Positions 27,276 through 35,985 of a DNA stretch of 64,000 nucleotides are shown one piece after another. Below the pieces are notes generated by a model that was not told where the DNA came from, searched no databases, and saw only the letters and a program-made list of their open reading frames with translations. The stretch is from contig CALVZS010000004.1 in assembly GCA_944372575.1 (NCBI GenBank), positions 48,926 through 112,925 of the forward strand, in the 5' to 3' direction. Numbering within the stretch: the first letter of the stretch is position 1; every line of letters starts with the position of its first letter. The position numbers and the translations under genes were made by a program. Source of the DNA: an uncultured Clostridia bacterium (GTDB lineage: Bacteria; Bacillota; Clostridia; Christensenellales; Borkfalkiaceae).

Positions 27276-27309
27276 CCCCGAAAACGCTCTGCGTTTTCGG
27301 GGATTTTTT
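27276..27309 (+). terminator. Terminator after ktrA
   Basis: CCCCGAAAACGC at 27276-27287 pairs perfectly with GCGTTTTCGGGG at 27291-27302, followed by ATTTTTT. Confidence 0.92.
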
Positions 27310-27411
27310 GTTTCAATCAACGGCGTATGGCAGTTTTTTTCGGATTTGAGCGAAAAATGGTACTCACGCAAAAAAAATGAACTATTTTCAAAATAATTTT
27401 CGCTGTCCCGC

Positions 27412-27439
27412 TTGACATACTCGGGGGGGGGTATATAAT
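27412..27439 (+). promoter_or_regulatory. Promoter of the collagen-like lipoprotein gene with a G9 run in the spacer
   Basis: TTGACA at 27412-27417, 16-base spacer, TATAAT at 27434-27439. Nine consecutive G at 27423-27431 fill most of the spacer. A change of one G would alter the spacer to 15 or 17 bases. The leader holds CAGGAGGA before the ATG at 27473. Confidence 0.85.
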
Positions 27440-27472
27440 ATAAGTGTAGGACTAAAAACAGGAGGATAGCTT

Positions 27473-30400
27473 ATGAAGAAGGTCTGGAAAGCGATTGCAG
27501 CGCTCGGACTGACGGCAGCGCTGTGCGTACCGCTTGCGGCGTGCAGCGAAGCGCGTGACGGGAAGTCCGCCTACGAGATTGCCGTGGAGAACGGGTTCGA
27601 GGGCAGCGAGAGCGAGTGGCTGGAGAGCCTGAAGGGGGAACAAGGCGAACAGGGCCCGCAGGGCGAGAAAGGCGATCAAGGCGAACAGGGCCCGCAGGGC
27701 GAGAAAGGCGAGCAGGGCGAACAAGGCCCGCAGGGCGAGAAAGGCGAGCAGGGCGAACAGGGCCCGCAGGGCGAGAAAGGCGAGCAGGGCGAACAGGGCC
27801 CCCAGGGCGAGCAAGGCGAGCAGGGCGAACAAGGCGAGCAGGGCGAGCAAGGGCCGCAGGGCGAACAAGGCGAGCAGGGCGAGCCGGGAAAGGACGGCGA
27901 GAACGGCTTCAACGGGCAGCCCGGCGTGGGCATTGCAGGCATTACATACCGCTATGAATACGATGCGGAGGCGGACTGCTTCTACACGGTCATCGTGTTC
28001 TCGCTGACGGATGAGACAACGTACGAAGTCAAAGTCCCCAGCGGCGCGCCTGCACCCGGCACGACCTACGAGGCGGAGACGACGGAGGCGGCGGTCGCGC
28101 TCTACAAGAGCGGGGCGATGGACATCAGACTGACGGCGGAGAGCTATCCTGCCGCCACCGCGGAGGAAGTGGAGGTGCTCTTTGCCCTCGGCGCGCCGGA
28201 GGTGGAGCTGACGGCGGACATTGTCTCGGAAAATCAGCTCATCGTTCCCGAGGGAGCAGAGGTCACGCTGGAGCTTGCAGGCAACAGCCTCTCGGGCAGC
28301 TATGCAGGGCCGTTCATCGTCAACTACGGCAGCATGGTCATCAACGGCGACGGGGATTCCTGCGTCTATTCCACAGAGATAAGCGCGCAGGGACGTCATG
28401 CAGTTGTCAATTACGGCACCATGACCATTGCAGGCGGCAGATACGGTGACAACAACACCGATGACGCGGACGCCAATTCGGCCAACCGCGGAAACGCCGT
28501 GCGCAACTACGGCATCATGACCATCGAGGGCGGCTACTTTACCGTCTGCGATAACTACACGGACGGCGGTTATGCGTATGCAATCGCAAACGGCAGTTCT
28601 GCGTATCCGAATGCGGAAATGATCATCAACGACGCGACGGTCTATGGCAGCATCAACGGACTCGTTGCGGCGGACGGCGGCACGCTGACGGTCAACGGCG
28701 GTACCTATACGCTTGGCGACGGCACGGAGACCAATCTTTGGAGAGTCGCTTATACTTCGGGCAACGGTACGATCATTCTCAATGACGGTACGTTTACGCG
28801 CAATGTCAACAACGGCTATGCCTTCTTCGGGGCATATGACACGGGAAGCATTGTCGTCAACGGCGGAACGTACACCGATCTTGTCCATGATGACATCTAT
28901 GTCGACGGCGATGCGCCCACGATCATCAACGGCGGCACGTTCGGCGGCAAAATTGTCGGTGAGCTGGCGCAGTACAACGCCGGAACGGCAGAGGAGCTCA
29001 CGCAGGCGATTTCCCTCATCAGCGGCGGTACGGTCGCTCTGACGGCAGATATTGCGGCGGCACCCTCGCAGACGGAATCGGCAATGGTCGGGCAGTTTAC
29101 CATTTCCAATGATATGACGCTCGATCTTGGCGGCAAGACGCTCTCGCTTGACGTTGTTGACGGGTTCAGTTATCCTGCCACATTGTTGCTTCTTTGCATC
29201 AACGGGGCGGACGTCACTATTGTGGGCGACGGCGTTGTGGATGCCGAGGCGGGAATGAACAATTCCTATGGCATCAACATTCTCAATGACGGACAACTCA
29301 CCATCGAAAACGGGACGTTCTATGGCGCAATGACGGCGGTGCAGGTGCAGAGGGGCAGCCTTGTCGTCAATGGCGGCAGCTTCTTCCTTGCTGAAACGGT
29401 CGGGGAAGTTGCTCCGGGGCAGGCAAAATACATTATCAACTGCATCGATGCTGCGTTCAAAGACGGAACGGCAACGGTCGAACTCCGCGGCGGAACCTAT
29501 GGCTATGACTACACGGCTTATCCGGAGGGAGAAGGTACCACCTATGTTGCAGACGGGTGCTTCGTTGTAGAGGAGGAACTCGGCGGCAAGACGGTCTATA
29601 CCATTATCGGAGCGGATACCTCCTGGTATAATGAAACGGATACGAGTTTCACGCTCACGGAAGCGGGAGAACTGCTCGGACTGGCGCAGCTCGTCAACGG
29701 CGGCAATGATTTTGCGGGCAAGACCATCGTGCTCGGCGGGAATGTTGACCTTGCGGGCATCGCCTGGACGCCCGTCGGCAACGGCACGCGCAACGGAAGC
29801 GCCGCAGCCGGCAATGCGTTCAAGGGAACGTTCGACGGCGCGGGATATACGATCACGGGGCTGACCTGCACGGGGGAAGCGGCTGAGGACGGAACGTACG
29901 GACTGTTCGGCGTTGTGGACGGCGGCACGGTCAAAAATTTCAAACTGGCGGAAGTTTCCGTCAACATTGCCAACGGCGAGAACGTCGGTGCGGTCGCAGG
30001 GCTTCTCGTAGGCGGCGGAACGATCTCCGGCGTGGACGTTCTCTCCGGCAGCGTTGCGGGCGGGGACGGCGTCGGCGGACTTGTCGGCCGCATGACCATC
30101 TCCGGTACGATCGAAAACTGCTCGAACGCCGCCAAAGTCAGCGGTACGGGCAAGACGGGCGGCATCGTCAGCAGCGCATACTATACGCAGGCGGATAAAG
30201 TCATGAAGATCTCCGGCTGCACGAACAGCGGTGAGGTTTCCTCCACGGCAGGGTATGTTGGCGGGATCGTCGGCATGAGCGCCGCCGAAGTATCCGGCTG
30301 CACGAACAGCGGCGTCGTCACGGGCAATGCCACGTCCGTCGGCGGGGTCGTCGGCGAACAAAAGTGCTACGGCTCGATTACGGGATGCACCAATACGGCG

Positions 30401-30889
30401 CTCATCACCAATCTGAGCAGCGACTACGGCACGGGCGGCATCGTCGGCTGGGTGCGCTATTCCACTGAGAACGCGTATGAAGTCGTGGCGCCCATCACCG
30501 TGAGCGGATGCCTGAACACGGGCAGCGTGAAGGGCGGAAACGATGCGGGCGGCATCATCGGCACGGCGTACAACAACGTCGTCGTGAAAGACTGCCTGAA
30601 CACGGCGGCATCCCTTGATGTAAACACCTTCCTTACAGGGAAAATCTTTGCTGCGGGCATCATCGGCAATTTCCAGACGCATGAGGACTTTACGGGTGTC
30701 GGTATCACGAATGCGCTGACCGTCTCCGGGAACTGCTCCACCACAACATTGGAGCAGATGACCGGGAACTGCAAAGACGAGATCGTGTATAACAACGATG
30801 CAACTCTTCAGAGCGGCGTGACGGGCAACTTCACCTCTGTGGCGGAGTGGCAGACTGCCGGCAACGGAAGCTGGTACACGCAGGCATAA
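27473..30889 (+). CDS. Collagen-like surface lipoprotein with GLUG-type C-terminal repeats
   Basis: An 1138-residue lipoprotein. The signal peptide ends in the lipobox PLAAC (Cys24). After a [15 protein letters not shown] motif, common before collagen-like stretches in gut Bacillota, residues 55-150 are 32 uninterrupted Gly-X-Y triplets, mostly GEQ, GPQ and GEK. Residues 180-730 are rich in short NYG, NGGT and TxNGG strands that look like a parallel beta-helix. Residues 740-1120 carry GLUG-like repeats (GGIVG, NSGxV, GCTNS). It should trimerise through the collagen region and stand off the cell surface as an adhesin or matrix protein; ligand unknown. Single-gene unit with its own promoter and terminator. 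Confidence 0.9.
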   Translation: MKKVWKAIAALGLTAALCVPLAACSEARDGKSAYEIAVENGFEGSESEWLESLKGEQGEQGPQGEKGDQGEQGPQGEKGEQGEQGPQGEKGEQGEQGPQGEKGEQGEQGPQGEQGEQGEQGEQGEQGPQGEQGEQGEPGKDGENGFNGQPGVGIAGITYRYEYDAEADCFYTVIVFSLTDETTYEVKVPSGAPAPGTTYEAETTEAAVALYKSGAMDIRLTAESYPAATAEEVEVLFALGAPEVELTADIVSENQLIVPEGAEVTLELAGNSLSGSYAGPFIVNYGSMVINGDGDSCVYSTEISAQGRHAVVNYGTMTIAGGRYGDNNTDDADANSANRGNAVRNYGIMTIEGGYFTVCDNYTDGGYAYAIANGSSAYPNAEMIINDATVYGSINGLVAADGGTLTVNGGTYTLGDGTETNLWRVAYTSGNGTIILNDGTFTRNVNNGYAFFGAYDTGSIVVNGGTYTDLVHDDIYVDGDAPTIINGGTFGGKIVGELAQYNAGTAEELTQAISLISGGTVALTADIAAAPSQTESAMVGQFTISNDMTLDLGGKTLSLDVVDGFSYPATLLLLCINGADVTIVGDGVVDAEAGMNNSYGINILNDGQLTIENGTFYGAMTAVQVQRGSLVVNGGSFFLAETVGEVAPGQAKYIINCIDAAFKDGTATVELRGGTYGYDYTAYPEGEGTTYVADGCFVVEEELGGKTVYTIIGADTSWYNETDTSFTLTEAGELLGLAQLVNGGNDFAGKTIVLGGNVDLAGIAWTPVGNGTRNGSAAAGNAFKGTFDGAGYTITGLTCTGEAAEDGTYGLFGVVDGGTVKNFKLAEVSVNIANGENVGAVAGLLVGGGTISGVDVLSGSVAGGDGVGGLVGRMTISGTIENCSNAAKVSGTGKTGGIVSSAYYTQADKVMKISGCTNSGEVSSTAGYVGGIVGMSAAEVSGCTNSGVVTGNATSVGGVVGEQKCYGSITGCTNTALITNLSSDYGTGGIVGWVRYSTENAYEVVAPITVSGCLNTGSVKGGNDAGGIIGTAYNNVVVKDCLNTAASLDVNTFLTGKIFAAGIIGNFQTHEDFTGVGITNALTVSGNCSTTTLEQMTGNCKDEIVYNNDATLQSGVTGNFTSVAEWQTAGNGSWYTQA
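27635..27922 (+). repeat. In-frame 36-bp tandem repeats coding Gly-X-Y triplets
   Basis: Eight blocks of 36 bases, each coding 12 residues, the first five nearly identical ([12 protein letters not shown] type) and the last three degenerate. Between 27631 and 27907 the plus strand has a single T (27676). The repeats keep the reading frame, so copy number can change without breaking the gene. Confidence 0.93.
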
Positions 30890-30900
30890 CAAAGGATAAA

Positions 30901-30936
30901 AACAGCTCCCGCCGGTGATCCGGCGGGAGCTGTTTT
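30901..30936 (+). terminator. Terminator after the collagen-like gene
   Basis: A 15-base-pair stem, 30901-30915 with 30920-30934 around TGAT, then TTTTAT. Confidence 0.88.
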
Positions 30937-30949
30937 ATATCGGCAAATT

Positions 30950-30985
30950 AAAAAACCTCTGCAGCGGATGCAGCAGAGGTTTTTT
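30950..30985 (-). terminator. Terminator of fba, usable in both directions
   Basis: CCTCTGC at 30956-30962 pairs with GCAGAGG at 30973-30979. Six T follow on the plus strand and six A precede on the left, which read as T on the minus strand after fba. Confidence 0.82.
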
Positions 30986-30994
30986 GCCTGTCCG

Positions 30995-31930
30995 TTACGC
31001 CTTGTTTGCGGAGCCGAGCACGTTGATGATCTTGTGCTTGACCATTTCCTTCATGTTCGCGCGTGCGTCCCCGAGATACTGGCGGGGGTCGAAGTGCGAG
31101 GGGTTCTCTGCAAGGTGCTTTCTCACGGCCGCCGTGAAGGCAACGCGCAGGTCGGAGTCAATGTTGATCTTGCATACGGCAAGGGCTGCCGCTTTTTTGA
31201 GTTCCGATTCGGGGATGCCGATCGCGTTGGGCATGGAGCCGCCGTACTGGTTGATGACGGCGACCTGCTCCTGCGGCACGCTGGAGGCGCCGTGCAGCAC
31301 GATGGGGAAGCCGGGCAGGCGCTTGCCGATCTCCTCCAGAATGTCGATGCGCAGCTTGGGATCCTGGCCGGGCTTGAACTTATAGGCGCCGTGGCTGGTG
31401 CCGATGGCGATGGCAAGCGAATCGCATCCCGTTCTCTGCGTGAATTCCTCCACTTCATCGGGGGAGGTGAACATGGCGTCGTGCGCCTCCACCTTTACGT
31501 CGTCCTCGATGCCCGCCAGCTTGCCGAGTTCCGCCTCAACGACCACGCCGTGGTCATGCGCGTATTCCACGACTTTTTTCGTGAGCGCAATGTTCTCCTC
31601 CCACGGCTTGGAGGAGGCGTCGATCATGACGGAGGTAAAGCCGTCGTCAATGGACGCCTTGCAGATCTCAAAGTCCGCACCGTGATCGAGGTGCATGGCG
31701 ATCGGGATGTCCGTCGTCTCCACCGCGGCCTGCACAAGGTGGCGCAGGTACACGGGATTCGCATATTTTCTCGCGCCCGCGGAGACCTGCAGGATGACGG
31801 GGGAGCGGCACTCGTTGGCCGCCTCCACGATGGCCTGCACCATCTCCATATCGTTGACGTTGAACGCGCCGACCGCATAGCCGCCCGCGTACGCCTTTTT
31901 GAACATTTCAGTCGTAGTGACCAAAGGCAT
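30995..31930 (-). CDS. fba: Class II fructose-bisphosphate aldolase
   Basis: A 311-residue zinc-dependent aldolase; splits fructose 1,6-bisphosphate into GAP and DHAP. The metal and substrate residues are seen in AMHLDHGADFEICKASID (His-x-Asp-His), in VVVEAELGKLAGIEDD, in AIGTSHGAYKF and in VLHGASSVP. GGAGGG lies before the ATG (complement of 31928-31930). It diverges from gap, the next glycolytic enzyme, with separate promoters between them. Confidence 0.97.
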   Translation of the reverse strand: MPLVTTTEMFKKAYAGGYAVGAFNVNDMEMVQAIVEAANECRSPVILQVSAGARKYANPVYLRHLVQAAVETTDIPIAMHLDHGADFEICKASIDDGFTSVMIDASSKPWEENIALTKKVVEYAHDHGVVVEAELGKLAGIEDDVKVEAHDAMFTSPDEVEEFTQRTGCDSLAIAIGTSHGAYKFKPGQDPKLRIDILEEIGKRLPGFPIVLHGASSVPQEQVAVINQYGGSMPNAIGIPESELKKAAALAVCKINIDSDLRVAFTAAVRKHLAENPSHFDPRQYLGDARANMKEMVKHKIINVLGSANKA

Positions 31931-31957
31931 AAATTACCCTCCGATGGTTTTTCTTTC

Positions 31958-31986
31958 ATTATAAATCTTTTTTGTGCAAATTGCAA
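31958..31986 (-). promoter_or_regulatory. Promoter of fba
   Basis: On the minus strand TTGCAA (complement of 31981-31986), 17-base spacer, TATAAT (complement of 31958-31963). Confidence 0.82.
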
Positions 31987-32040
31987 TAGTTTCGCTGAAA
32001 TTTTCGGTGCAGTTCACGGGGGGAAATTTCAAAAATACCG

Positions 32041-32069
32041 TTGACAGACGCCGAAAAGTGTAGTACAAT
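32041..32069 (+). promoter_or_regulatory. Promoter of gap
   Basis: TTGACA at 32041-32046, 17-base spacer, TACAAT at 32064-32069. The leader is about 55 bases, holds a small GC hairpin near 32083-32101 and ends with CGGAGGA. Confidence 0.85.
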
Positions 32070-32130
32070 ATGATTTGGACAAGGGCGCCGTCCGCGGCGC
32101 TGAAAAATTGTGTTCGGAGGATTTATTCAA

Positions 32131-33153
32131 ATGGCTAACGTAAAAGTTGCGATCAACGGATTCGGCCGTATCGGCCGTCTCGCTTTCCGCCAGATGTTCG
32201 GCGCCAAGGGATATGAGATCGTCGCGATCAACGACCTCACCAGCCCCAAGATGCTTGCACACCTTCTCAAGTACGACTCTGCTCAGGGCAGATACGCGCT
32301 TGCAGACACCGTGAGCGCGGACGATGAGGCCGGCACCATCACCGTGGACGGCAAGACCATCAAGATCTACAAGGAAAAGGATGCCGTCAACCTTCCCTGG
32401 AAGGAACTGGACGTGGACGTCGTGCTCGAATGCACGGGCTTCTACACCTCCAAGGCGAAGGCGCAGGCGCACATCGATGCAGGCGCAAAGAAGGTCATCA
32501 TCTCCGCTCCCGCGGGCAACGACCTGCCTACCATCGTCTACAGCGTCAATGAAAAGACGCTCAAGAGCACGGACACCATCATCTCCGCCGCTTCCTGCAC
32601 GACCAACTGCCTTGCCCCCATGGCGGATACGCTGAACAAGTTCGCCAAGATCAAGAAGGGCTACATGACGACCATCCACGCCTACACGGGCGATCAGATG
32701 GTGCTCGACGGACCTCACCGCAAGGGCGACCTTCGCCGTGCGCGTGCCGCTGCCGTGAACGTTGTTCCCAACTCCACGGGCGCTGCGAAGGCGATCGGCC
32801 TCGTCATTCCCGAACTCAACGGCGTGCTGGACGGCTGCGCACAGCGGGTTCCCGTTCCCACCGGTTCCCTTACCCAGCTCATCGCGATCTGCGAGGGCGA
32901 GGTCAAGGAAGATGCCGTCAACAAGGCAATGAAGGATGCGGCGTCCGCTTCCTTCGGCTACACGGAAGAGCCCATCGTTTCCTCCGACATCATCGGCATC
33001 ACCTACGGTTCGCTCTTTGATGCGACGCAGACCAAGTGTATGCCCATCGGCGACGGCAACACGCTCGTCAAGGTCGTCTCCTGGTACGACAACGAGAATT
33101 CGTACACCAGCCAGATGGTTCGCACGATCAAGTATTTCGCCGAACTCAAGTAA
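32131..33153 (+). CDS. gap: Glyceraldehyde-3-phosphate dehydrogenase, type I
   Basis: A 340-residue glycolytic GAPDH. The NAD-binding start is [18 protein letters not shown], the catalytic Cys is in [18 protein letters not shown] near residue 153 and the His is in the [12 protein letters not shown] block. The start [11 protein letters not shown] follows CGGAGGA; a longer frame begins seven codons upstream but lacks spacing to the ribosome binding site. Its codons and strong signals fit a highly expressed gene. It is a single-gene unit with its own promoter and terminator. Confidence 0.97.
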   Translation: MANVKVAINGFGRIGRLAFRQMFGAKGYEIVAINDLTSPKMLAHLLKYDSAQGRYALADTVSADDEAGTITVDGKTIKIYKEKDAVNLPWKELDVDVVLECTGFYTSKAKAQAHIDAGAKKVIISAPAGNDLPTIVYSVNEKTLKSTDTIISAASCTTNCLAPMADTLNKFAKIKKGYMTTIHAYTGDQMVLDGPHRKGDLRRARAAAVNVVPNSTGAAKAIGLVIPELNGVLDGCAQRVPVPTGSLTQLIAICEGEVKEDAVNKAMKDAASASFGYTEEPIVSSDIIGITYGSLFDATQTKCMPIGDGNTLVKVVSWYDNENSYTSQMVRTIKYFAELK

Positions 33154-33162
33154 AACCAAAGT

Positions 33163-33195
33163 AAAAAACGCTCCCCGTGCGGGGAGCGTTTTTTT
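33163..33195 (+). terminator. Terminator after gap
   Basis: AAAAAACGCTCCCC paired with GGGGAGCGTTTTTT around GTGC; seven T in total. Confidence 0.92.
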
Positions 33196-33368
33196 ATGCG
33201 AAGGGGGAATTTTTTACGGGAACATTTTAGATAATGCGCGCACCTGACGTTAAAGGCAGGGCGCTGGTTCGGCACAGATGCGTGAGGCGGGAGTCCGTCG
33301 TAGGCTTCGCCGCCTCCTCGCACGCACTCGTGGGAATCCACGATTTCGGGCAACTTATCTTTTGCATC
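33196..33368. other. Intergenic stretch without a recognised gene
   Basis: About 170 bases between the gap terminator and the tRNA terminator. I see no credible reading frame or promoter. It contains an imperfect GC-rich hairpin near 33281-33325 (GCGGGAGTCCG...GCCGCC) and a small dyad CGTGG-GAAT-CCACG near 33329-33342. It could be a relic or a dispersed intergenic repeat. Confidence 0.4.
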
Positions 33369-33403
33369 AAAAAACGGCGGGACAAGATGTCCCGCCGTTT
33401 TTT
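33369..33403 (-). terminator. Terminator of the tRNA-Ser gene
   Basis: A 15-base-pair symmetric stem, 33369-33383 with 33389-33403, flanked by A/T runs so it works on the minus strand directly after the CCA end. Confidence 0.88.
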
Positions 33404-33493
33404 GGCGCAGAAGACGAGATTCGAACTCGTGCTACCGGTAAAGGTACTACTCCCTTAGCAGGGGAGCCCCTTGAGCCTCTTGGGTACTTCTGC
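33403..33493 (-). tRNA. tRNA-Ser (anticodon GCT)
   Basis: A 91-base tRNA with encoded CCA. The acceptor stem GCAGAAG pairs with CTTCTGC, discriminator G. The anticodon stem CTCCC/GGGAG encloses CTGCTAA, anticodon GCT, reading AGC and AGU serine codons. A long variable arm with TACC/GGTA and the T-loop TTCGAAT closed by ACGAG/CTCGT confirm a class II serine tRNA. It has its own strong promoter and terminator. Confidence 0.97.
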
Positions 33494-33555
33494 ATACGGC
33501 TCAACAGATGCGGCTTGCCTGCCGCAAATTCTTACTCCTTTCAGAGTACTCTACC

Positions 33556-33584
33556 AATATACCATAAAAGCGCGCGATTGTCAA
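33556..33584 (-). promoter_or_regulatory. Promoter of tRNA-Ser
   Basis: On the minus strand TTGACA (complement of 33579-33584), 17-base spacer, TATATT (complement of 33556-33561) preceded by TGG. About 55 bases of leader follow before the mature tRNA, with a GCGGC/GCCGC hairpin at 33510-33525. Confidence 0.88.
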
Positions 33585-33635
33585 AGTATATTTTCGGGAA
33601 ATTGCAAAAAAATACAAAAAAATGATTCGGACATC

Positions 33636-33664
33636 TTGCGGGAGAGGGAAAAATATGGTAAAAT
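33636..33664 (+). promoter_or_regulatory. Promoter of the ppa operon
   Basis: TTGCGG at 33636-33641, 17-base spacer, TAAAAT at 33659-33664 with TGG just before it. Confidence 0.72.
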
Positions 33665-33706
33665 GAAGGAAACAAAACCGGGGAAAGGATATAAGGAGTT
33701 GGAAAC

Positions 33707-34243
33707 ATGAATATCTGGCACGACATCGATCCCAAGCGCATCACGCCGAAGAGCTTTGAGGCGCTCATCGAGATCCCGAAAGGGAGCAAGACCAAGTATG
33801 AACTCGATAAGGAAACGGGCATTCTGAAGATCGACCGCGTTCTCTATACGTCTACGGTATATCCCGCAAATTACGGCTTTATTCCGCGTACATTTGCGGA
33901 CGACGGCGATCCGCTTGACGTCCTTGTCCTTTGCAACGAGGCGATTTATCCCATGACGCTCGTCCACTGCTATCCCGTCGGCGTCATCAAGATGATCGAC
34001 AGCGGTGCGCTGGACGAAAAGATCATCGCCATTCCCTTCAAGGATCCCACCTACAACGGGTATTACGACATCCAGGAACTGCCCAAACACATCTTTGAGG
34101 AGATGATGCATTTCTTTGAAGTGTATAAGACGCTCGAGCATAAAAAGACGACGGTCAAGGAGATCGCACACCGCGAGGAGGCCGTGGAGATCATCAGAAA
34201 GTGTCTTGCCATGTATGAAGAAAAATTCGGAGGCGCAAGATGA
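33707..34243 (+). CDS. ppa: Inorganic pyrophosphatase, family I
   Basis: A 178-residue soluble pyrophosphatase that pulls biosynthetic reactions by hydrolysing PPi. The family block is seen in IEIPKGSKTKYELDKETG, YPANYGFIPRTFADDGDPLDVLVL (the Asp cluster that binds Mg) and KDPTYNGYYDIQELPKH. AAGGAG precedes the ATG. It overlaps the SGNH hydrolase gene by four bases. Confidence 0.96.
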   Translation: MNIWHDIDPKRITPKSFEALIEIPKGSKTKYELDKETGILKIDRVLYTSTVYPANYGFIPRTFADDGDPLDVLVLCNEAIYPMTLVHCYPVGVIKMIDSGALDEKIIAIPFKDPTYNGYYDIQELPKHIFEEMMHFFEVYKTLEHKKTTVKEIAHREEAVEIIRKCLAMYEEKFGGAR

Positions 34244-34908
34244 AAGACCAAATGACAGCGCCCAAGCAGACGGAGGAAGAAAAGCCGTCCGTCAAGATCG
34301 TCTTTTTCGGGGATTCCATCACCGCGTCCAACCGCAATCTGCTCGATCCGGAGGATCTCGGGGTCGGATACGTCAAGATCGCATCGAACAAGCTCCGCCT
34401 TCTCTATCCGGATACCGATTTTTGCTTTGTCAACCGCGGGGTGAACGGCGAGCGCACGGCGGAACTTTTGCAGCGCGTCAAGCGGGACGTCGTGGATGAA
34501 AATCCCGACTACGTTGTCATGGAAGTGGGGATCAACGACGTCTGGTGCCGCTTTTCGCGCGGGGAGGAAGTCACGCCGGAGACCTTCCGCGCCAACTACC
34601 TCTCTCTCGTGGAGCACATCCTCGGAACGGGCGCCGTGCTCTTCCTCATCCAGCCGTATGCGCTCAGGATGGAGGACAAACAGCGCTTCCGCCCCTTCCT
34701 CAACCGCTTTAACGACATCATCCGCGAGATCGCGAAGGAAAAGGACGTCACGCTTGTTCCCGTGGATGAGATCTTTATGGGGGTGACGCAGGACATCGAT
34801 CCCGCGCAGTTCTCCACGGACGGCGTGCATCCTACGCACCGCGGCTGCCGCTACATTGCCGATCTTCTCATCAAGGAGCTGAAAAAGTGTCTCGGAAGCG
34901 GCTCCTGA
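34240..34908 (+). CDS. SGNH/GDSL-type hydrolase
   Basis: A 222-residue SGNH esterase or lipase-like protein. The four blocks are visible: GDS in IVFFGDSITASNR near residue 25, the Gly of block II in NRGVNGERTAELL, the Asn of block III in EVGINDVW and the Asp-His pair in STDGVHPTHRG near the C-terminus. No signal peptide, so cytosolic. Substrate unknown. It overlaps ppa by four bases and the next gene by 22 bases, so the three are one operon. Confidence 0.9.
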   Translation: MKDQMTAPKQTEEEKPSVKIVFFGDSITASNRNLLDPEDLGVGYVKIASNKLRLLYPDTDFCFVNRGVNGERTAELLQRVKRDVVDENPDYVVMEVGINDVWCRFSRGEEVTPETFRANYLSLVEHILGTGAVLFLIQPYALRMEDKQRFRPFLNRFNDIIREIAKEKDVTLVPVDEIFMGVTQDIDPAQFSTDGVHPTHRGCRYIADLLIKELKKCLGSGS

Positions 34909-35399
34909 TCGTTGTCGATATGCAGAACGACTTTGTGACGGGCGCTCTCGGCACAAGGGAGGCACAGGCCATCCTGCCCGCCGTACAGGCGCTGCTCGCG
35001 CGCGAGCGCGCCGCCGGCAGCGACATTGCCTTTACGCTCGACACGCACGGCGAGGACTATCTCTCCACGCAGGAGGGAAGGCTGCTGCCCGTGCCGCACT
35101 GCCTGCGCGGGACGTGGGGCTGGCAGCTCGCGGACGGACTGGATGCATCGGGCGCGCGGCGCTTTGAAAAGGGGACGTTCGGCAGCGTGGAACTTGCGCA
35201 GTATGCCCGCGCCTATGAAGAGATCGTGCTCTGCGGCGTCTGCACGGACATCTGTGTGGTCAGCAACGCGCTGCTCATCAAGGCGTTTGCGCCGGAGGCG
35301 GAGGTGATGGCGGCAGAGAATGCCTGCGCGGGCGCAACGCCCGAGGCGCACGCGGCGGCGATCGCCACGATGCGCAGCTGTCAGATCCGGATCATATGA
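34887..35399 (+). CDS. Isochorismatase-family cysteine hydrolase (nicotinamidase-like)
   Basis: A 170-residue cysteine hydrolase. The catalytic Asp is in LLIVVDMQNDFVTGALG and the nucleophile Cys in EEIVLCGVCTDICVVSNALL; the Lys of the triad is likely in RRFEKGTFGS. The closest known role for this size and motif is nicotinamidase (PncA) in NAD salvage, but the family is broad. GTG start at 34887, inside the SGNH gene. Ends before a terminator at 35399. Confidence 0.85.
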   Translation: MSRKRLLIVVDMQNDFVTGALGTREAQAILPAVQALLARERAAGSDIAFTLDTHGEDYLSTQEGRLLPVPHCLRGTWGWQLADGLDASGARRFEKGTFGSVELAQYARAYEEIVLCGVCTDICVVSNALLIKAFAPEAEVMAAENACAGATPEAHAAAIATMRSCQIRII

Positions 35400-35425
35400 A
35401 AAACGCGCCGTATGGCGCGTTTTTT
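35399..35425 (+). terminator. Terminator after the cysteine hydrolase gene
   Basis: AACGCGCC and GGCGCGTT pair around GTAT, followed by TTTTTT at 35420-35425. The ybaK ribosome binding site begins at the next base. Confidence 0.82.
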
Positions 35426-35436
35426 GAGGAACGTAT

Positions 35437-35901
35437 ATGGAAAAAACAAACGCAATGCGAATGTTGGAGCGCGGCAAAGCTGCCTATGCGGTACACACCT
35501 ATGAAGGGGGCGCGCTCTCGGGGGTCGCCGTTGCTGCCTCGCTCGGCGAGGACGCGGCGCGGGTGTATAAGACGCTCGTCACAGTCGGATCGCCCAGAAA
35601 ATACTATGTGTTCGTCATTCCCGTTGCGGCGGAGCTCGACCTGAAGAAGGCGGCGCGGGCGGCGGGGGAGAAGTCGGTGGAGATGCTTCCGCAGAAGGAG
35701 CTGTTTCCGCTGACGGGATATGTTCACGGCGGCTGCTCGCCGCTGGGGATGAAGAAGGCGTTTCCCACCTTTTTTGATGAGAGCGCCGCGGGCAGGACGG
35801 TCTTTGTCAGCGGCGGAAAGGTGGGCGTGCAGGTGGAGGTCGCCTGCGCCGACCTTGTGCGCCTGACGGGCGGGGCGTTCGCCTCGCTCACGCGGGACTG
35901 A
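35437..35901 (+). CDS. ybaK: YbaK/EbsC family Cys-tRNA(Pro) deacylase
   Basis: A 154-residue YbaK-type editing protein that hydrolyses mischarged Cys-tRNA(Pro). Features are the N-terminal TNAMRMLERGKAAYAVHTYE, YKTLVTVGSPRKYYVFVIPV with the conserved Lys, and GYVHGGCSPLGMKKAFPTFFD with the GGCSPLG loop that lines the active site. GAGGA at 35426-35430 is the ribosome binding site, directly after the T-run of the upstream terminator. No promoter is visible in the short gap, so expression may depend on read-through or on a promoter inside the previous gene. Confidence 0.93.
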   Translation: MEKTNAMRMLERGKAAYAVHTYEGGALSGVAVAASLGEDAARVYKTLVTVGSPRKYYVFVIPVAAELDLKKAARAAGEKSVEMLPQKELFPLTGYVHGGCSPLGMKKAFPTFFDESAAGRTVFVSGGKVGVQVEVACADLVRLTGGAFASLTRD

Positions 35902-35922
35902 TACACAGATATTCGGAATAAG

Positions 35923-35955
35923 AGATGCGCCGCTCCGGTTCGGAGCGGCGCATCT
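35923..35955. terminator. Hairpin between convergent ybaK and spoIIE
   Basis: A 15-base-pair perfect stem, 35923-35937 with 35941-35955 around GTT. T-runs on either side are poor, so it may stop transcription only partly, or protect 3' ends. Confidence 0.6.
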
Positions 35956-35985
35956 GCATAGTCAGGGGAGAGGCGCGCATATTTT

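Noticed and set aside
27635..27922. Possible CRISPR array
   Set aside because: The 36-base units are contiguous, in frame and code Gly-X-Y triplets; there are no spacers and no cas genes.
27452..30892. An 1146-codon open frame on the minus strand covering the whole collagen-like gene
   Set aside because: Its composition (His, Arg, Asp and Ala rich, no family) is that of the complement of a GC-rich gene; the plus-strand gene has signal peptide, promoter, ribosome binding site and terminator.
30995..33153. fba-gap as one operon
   Set aside because: The genes are divergent, each with its own consensus promoter.
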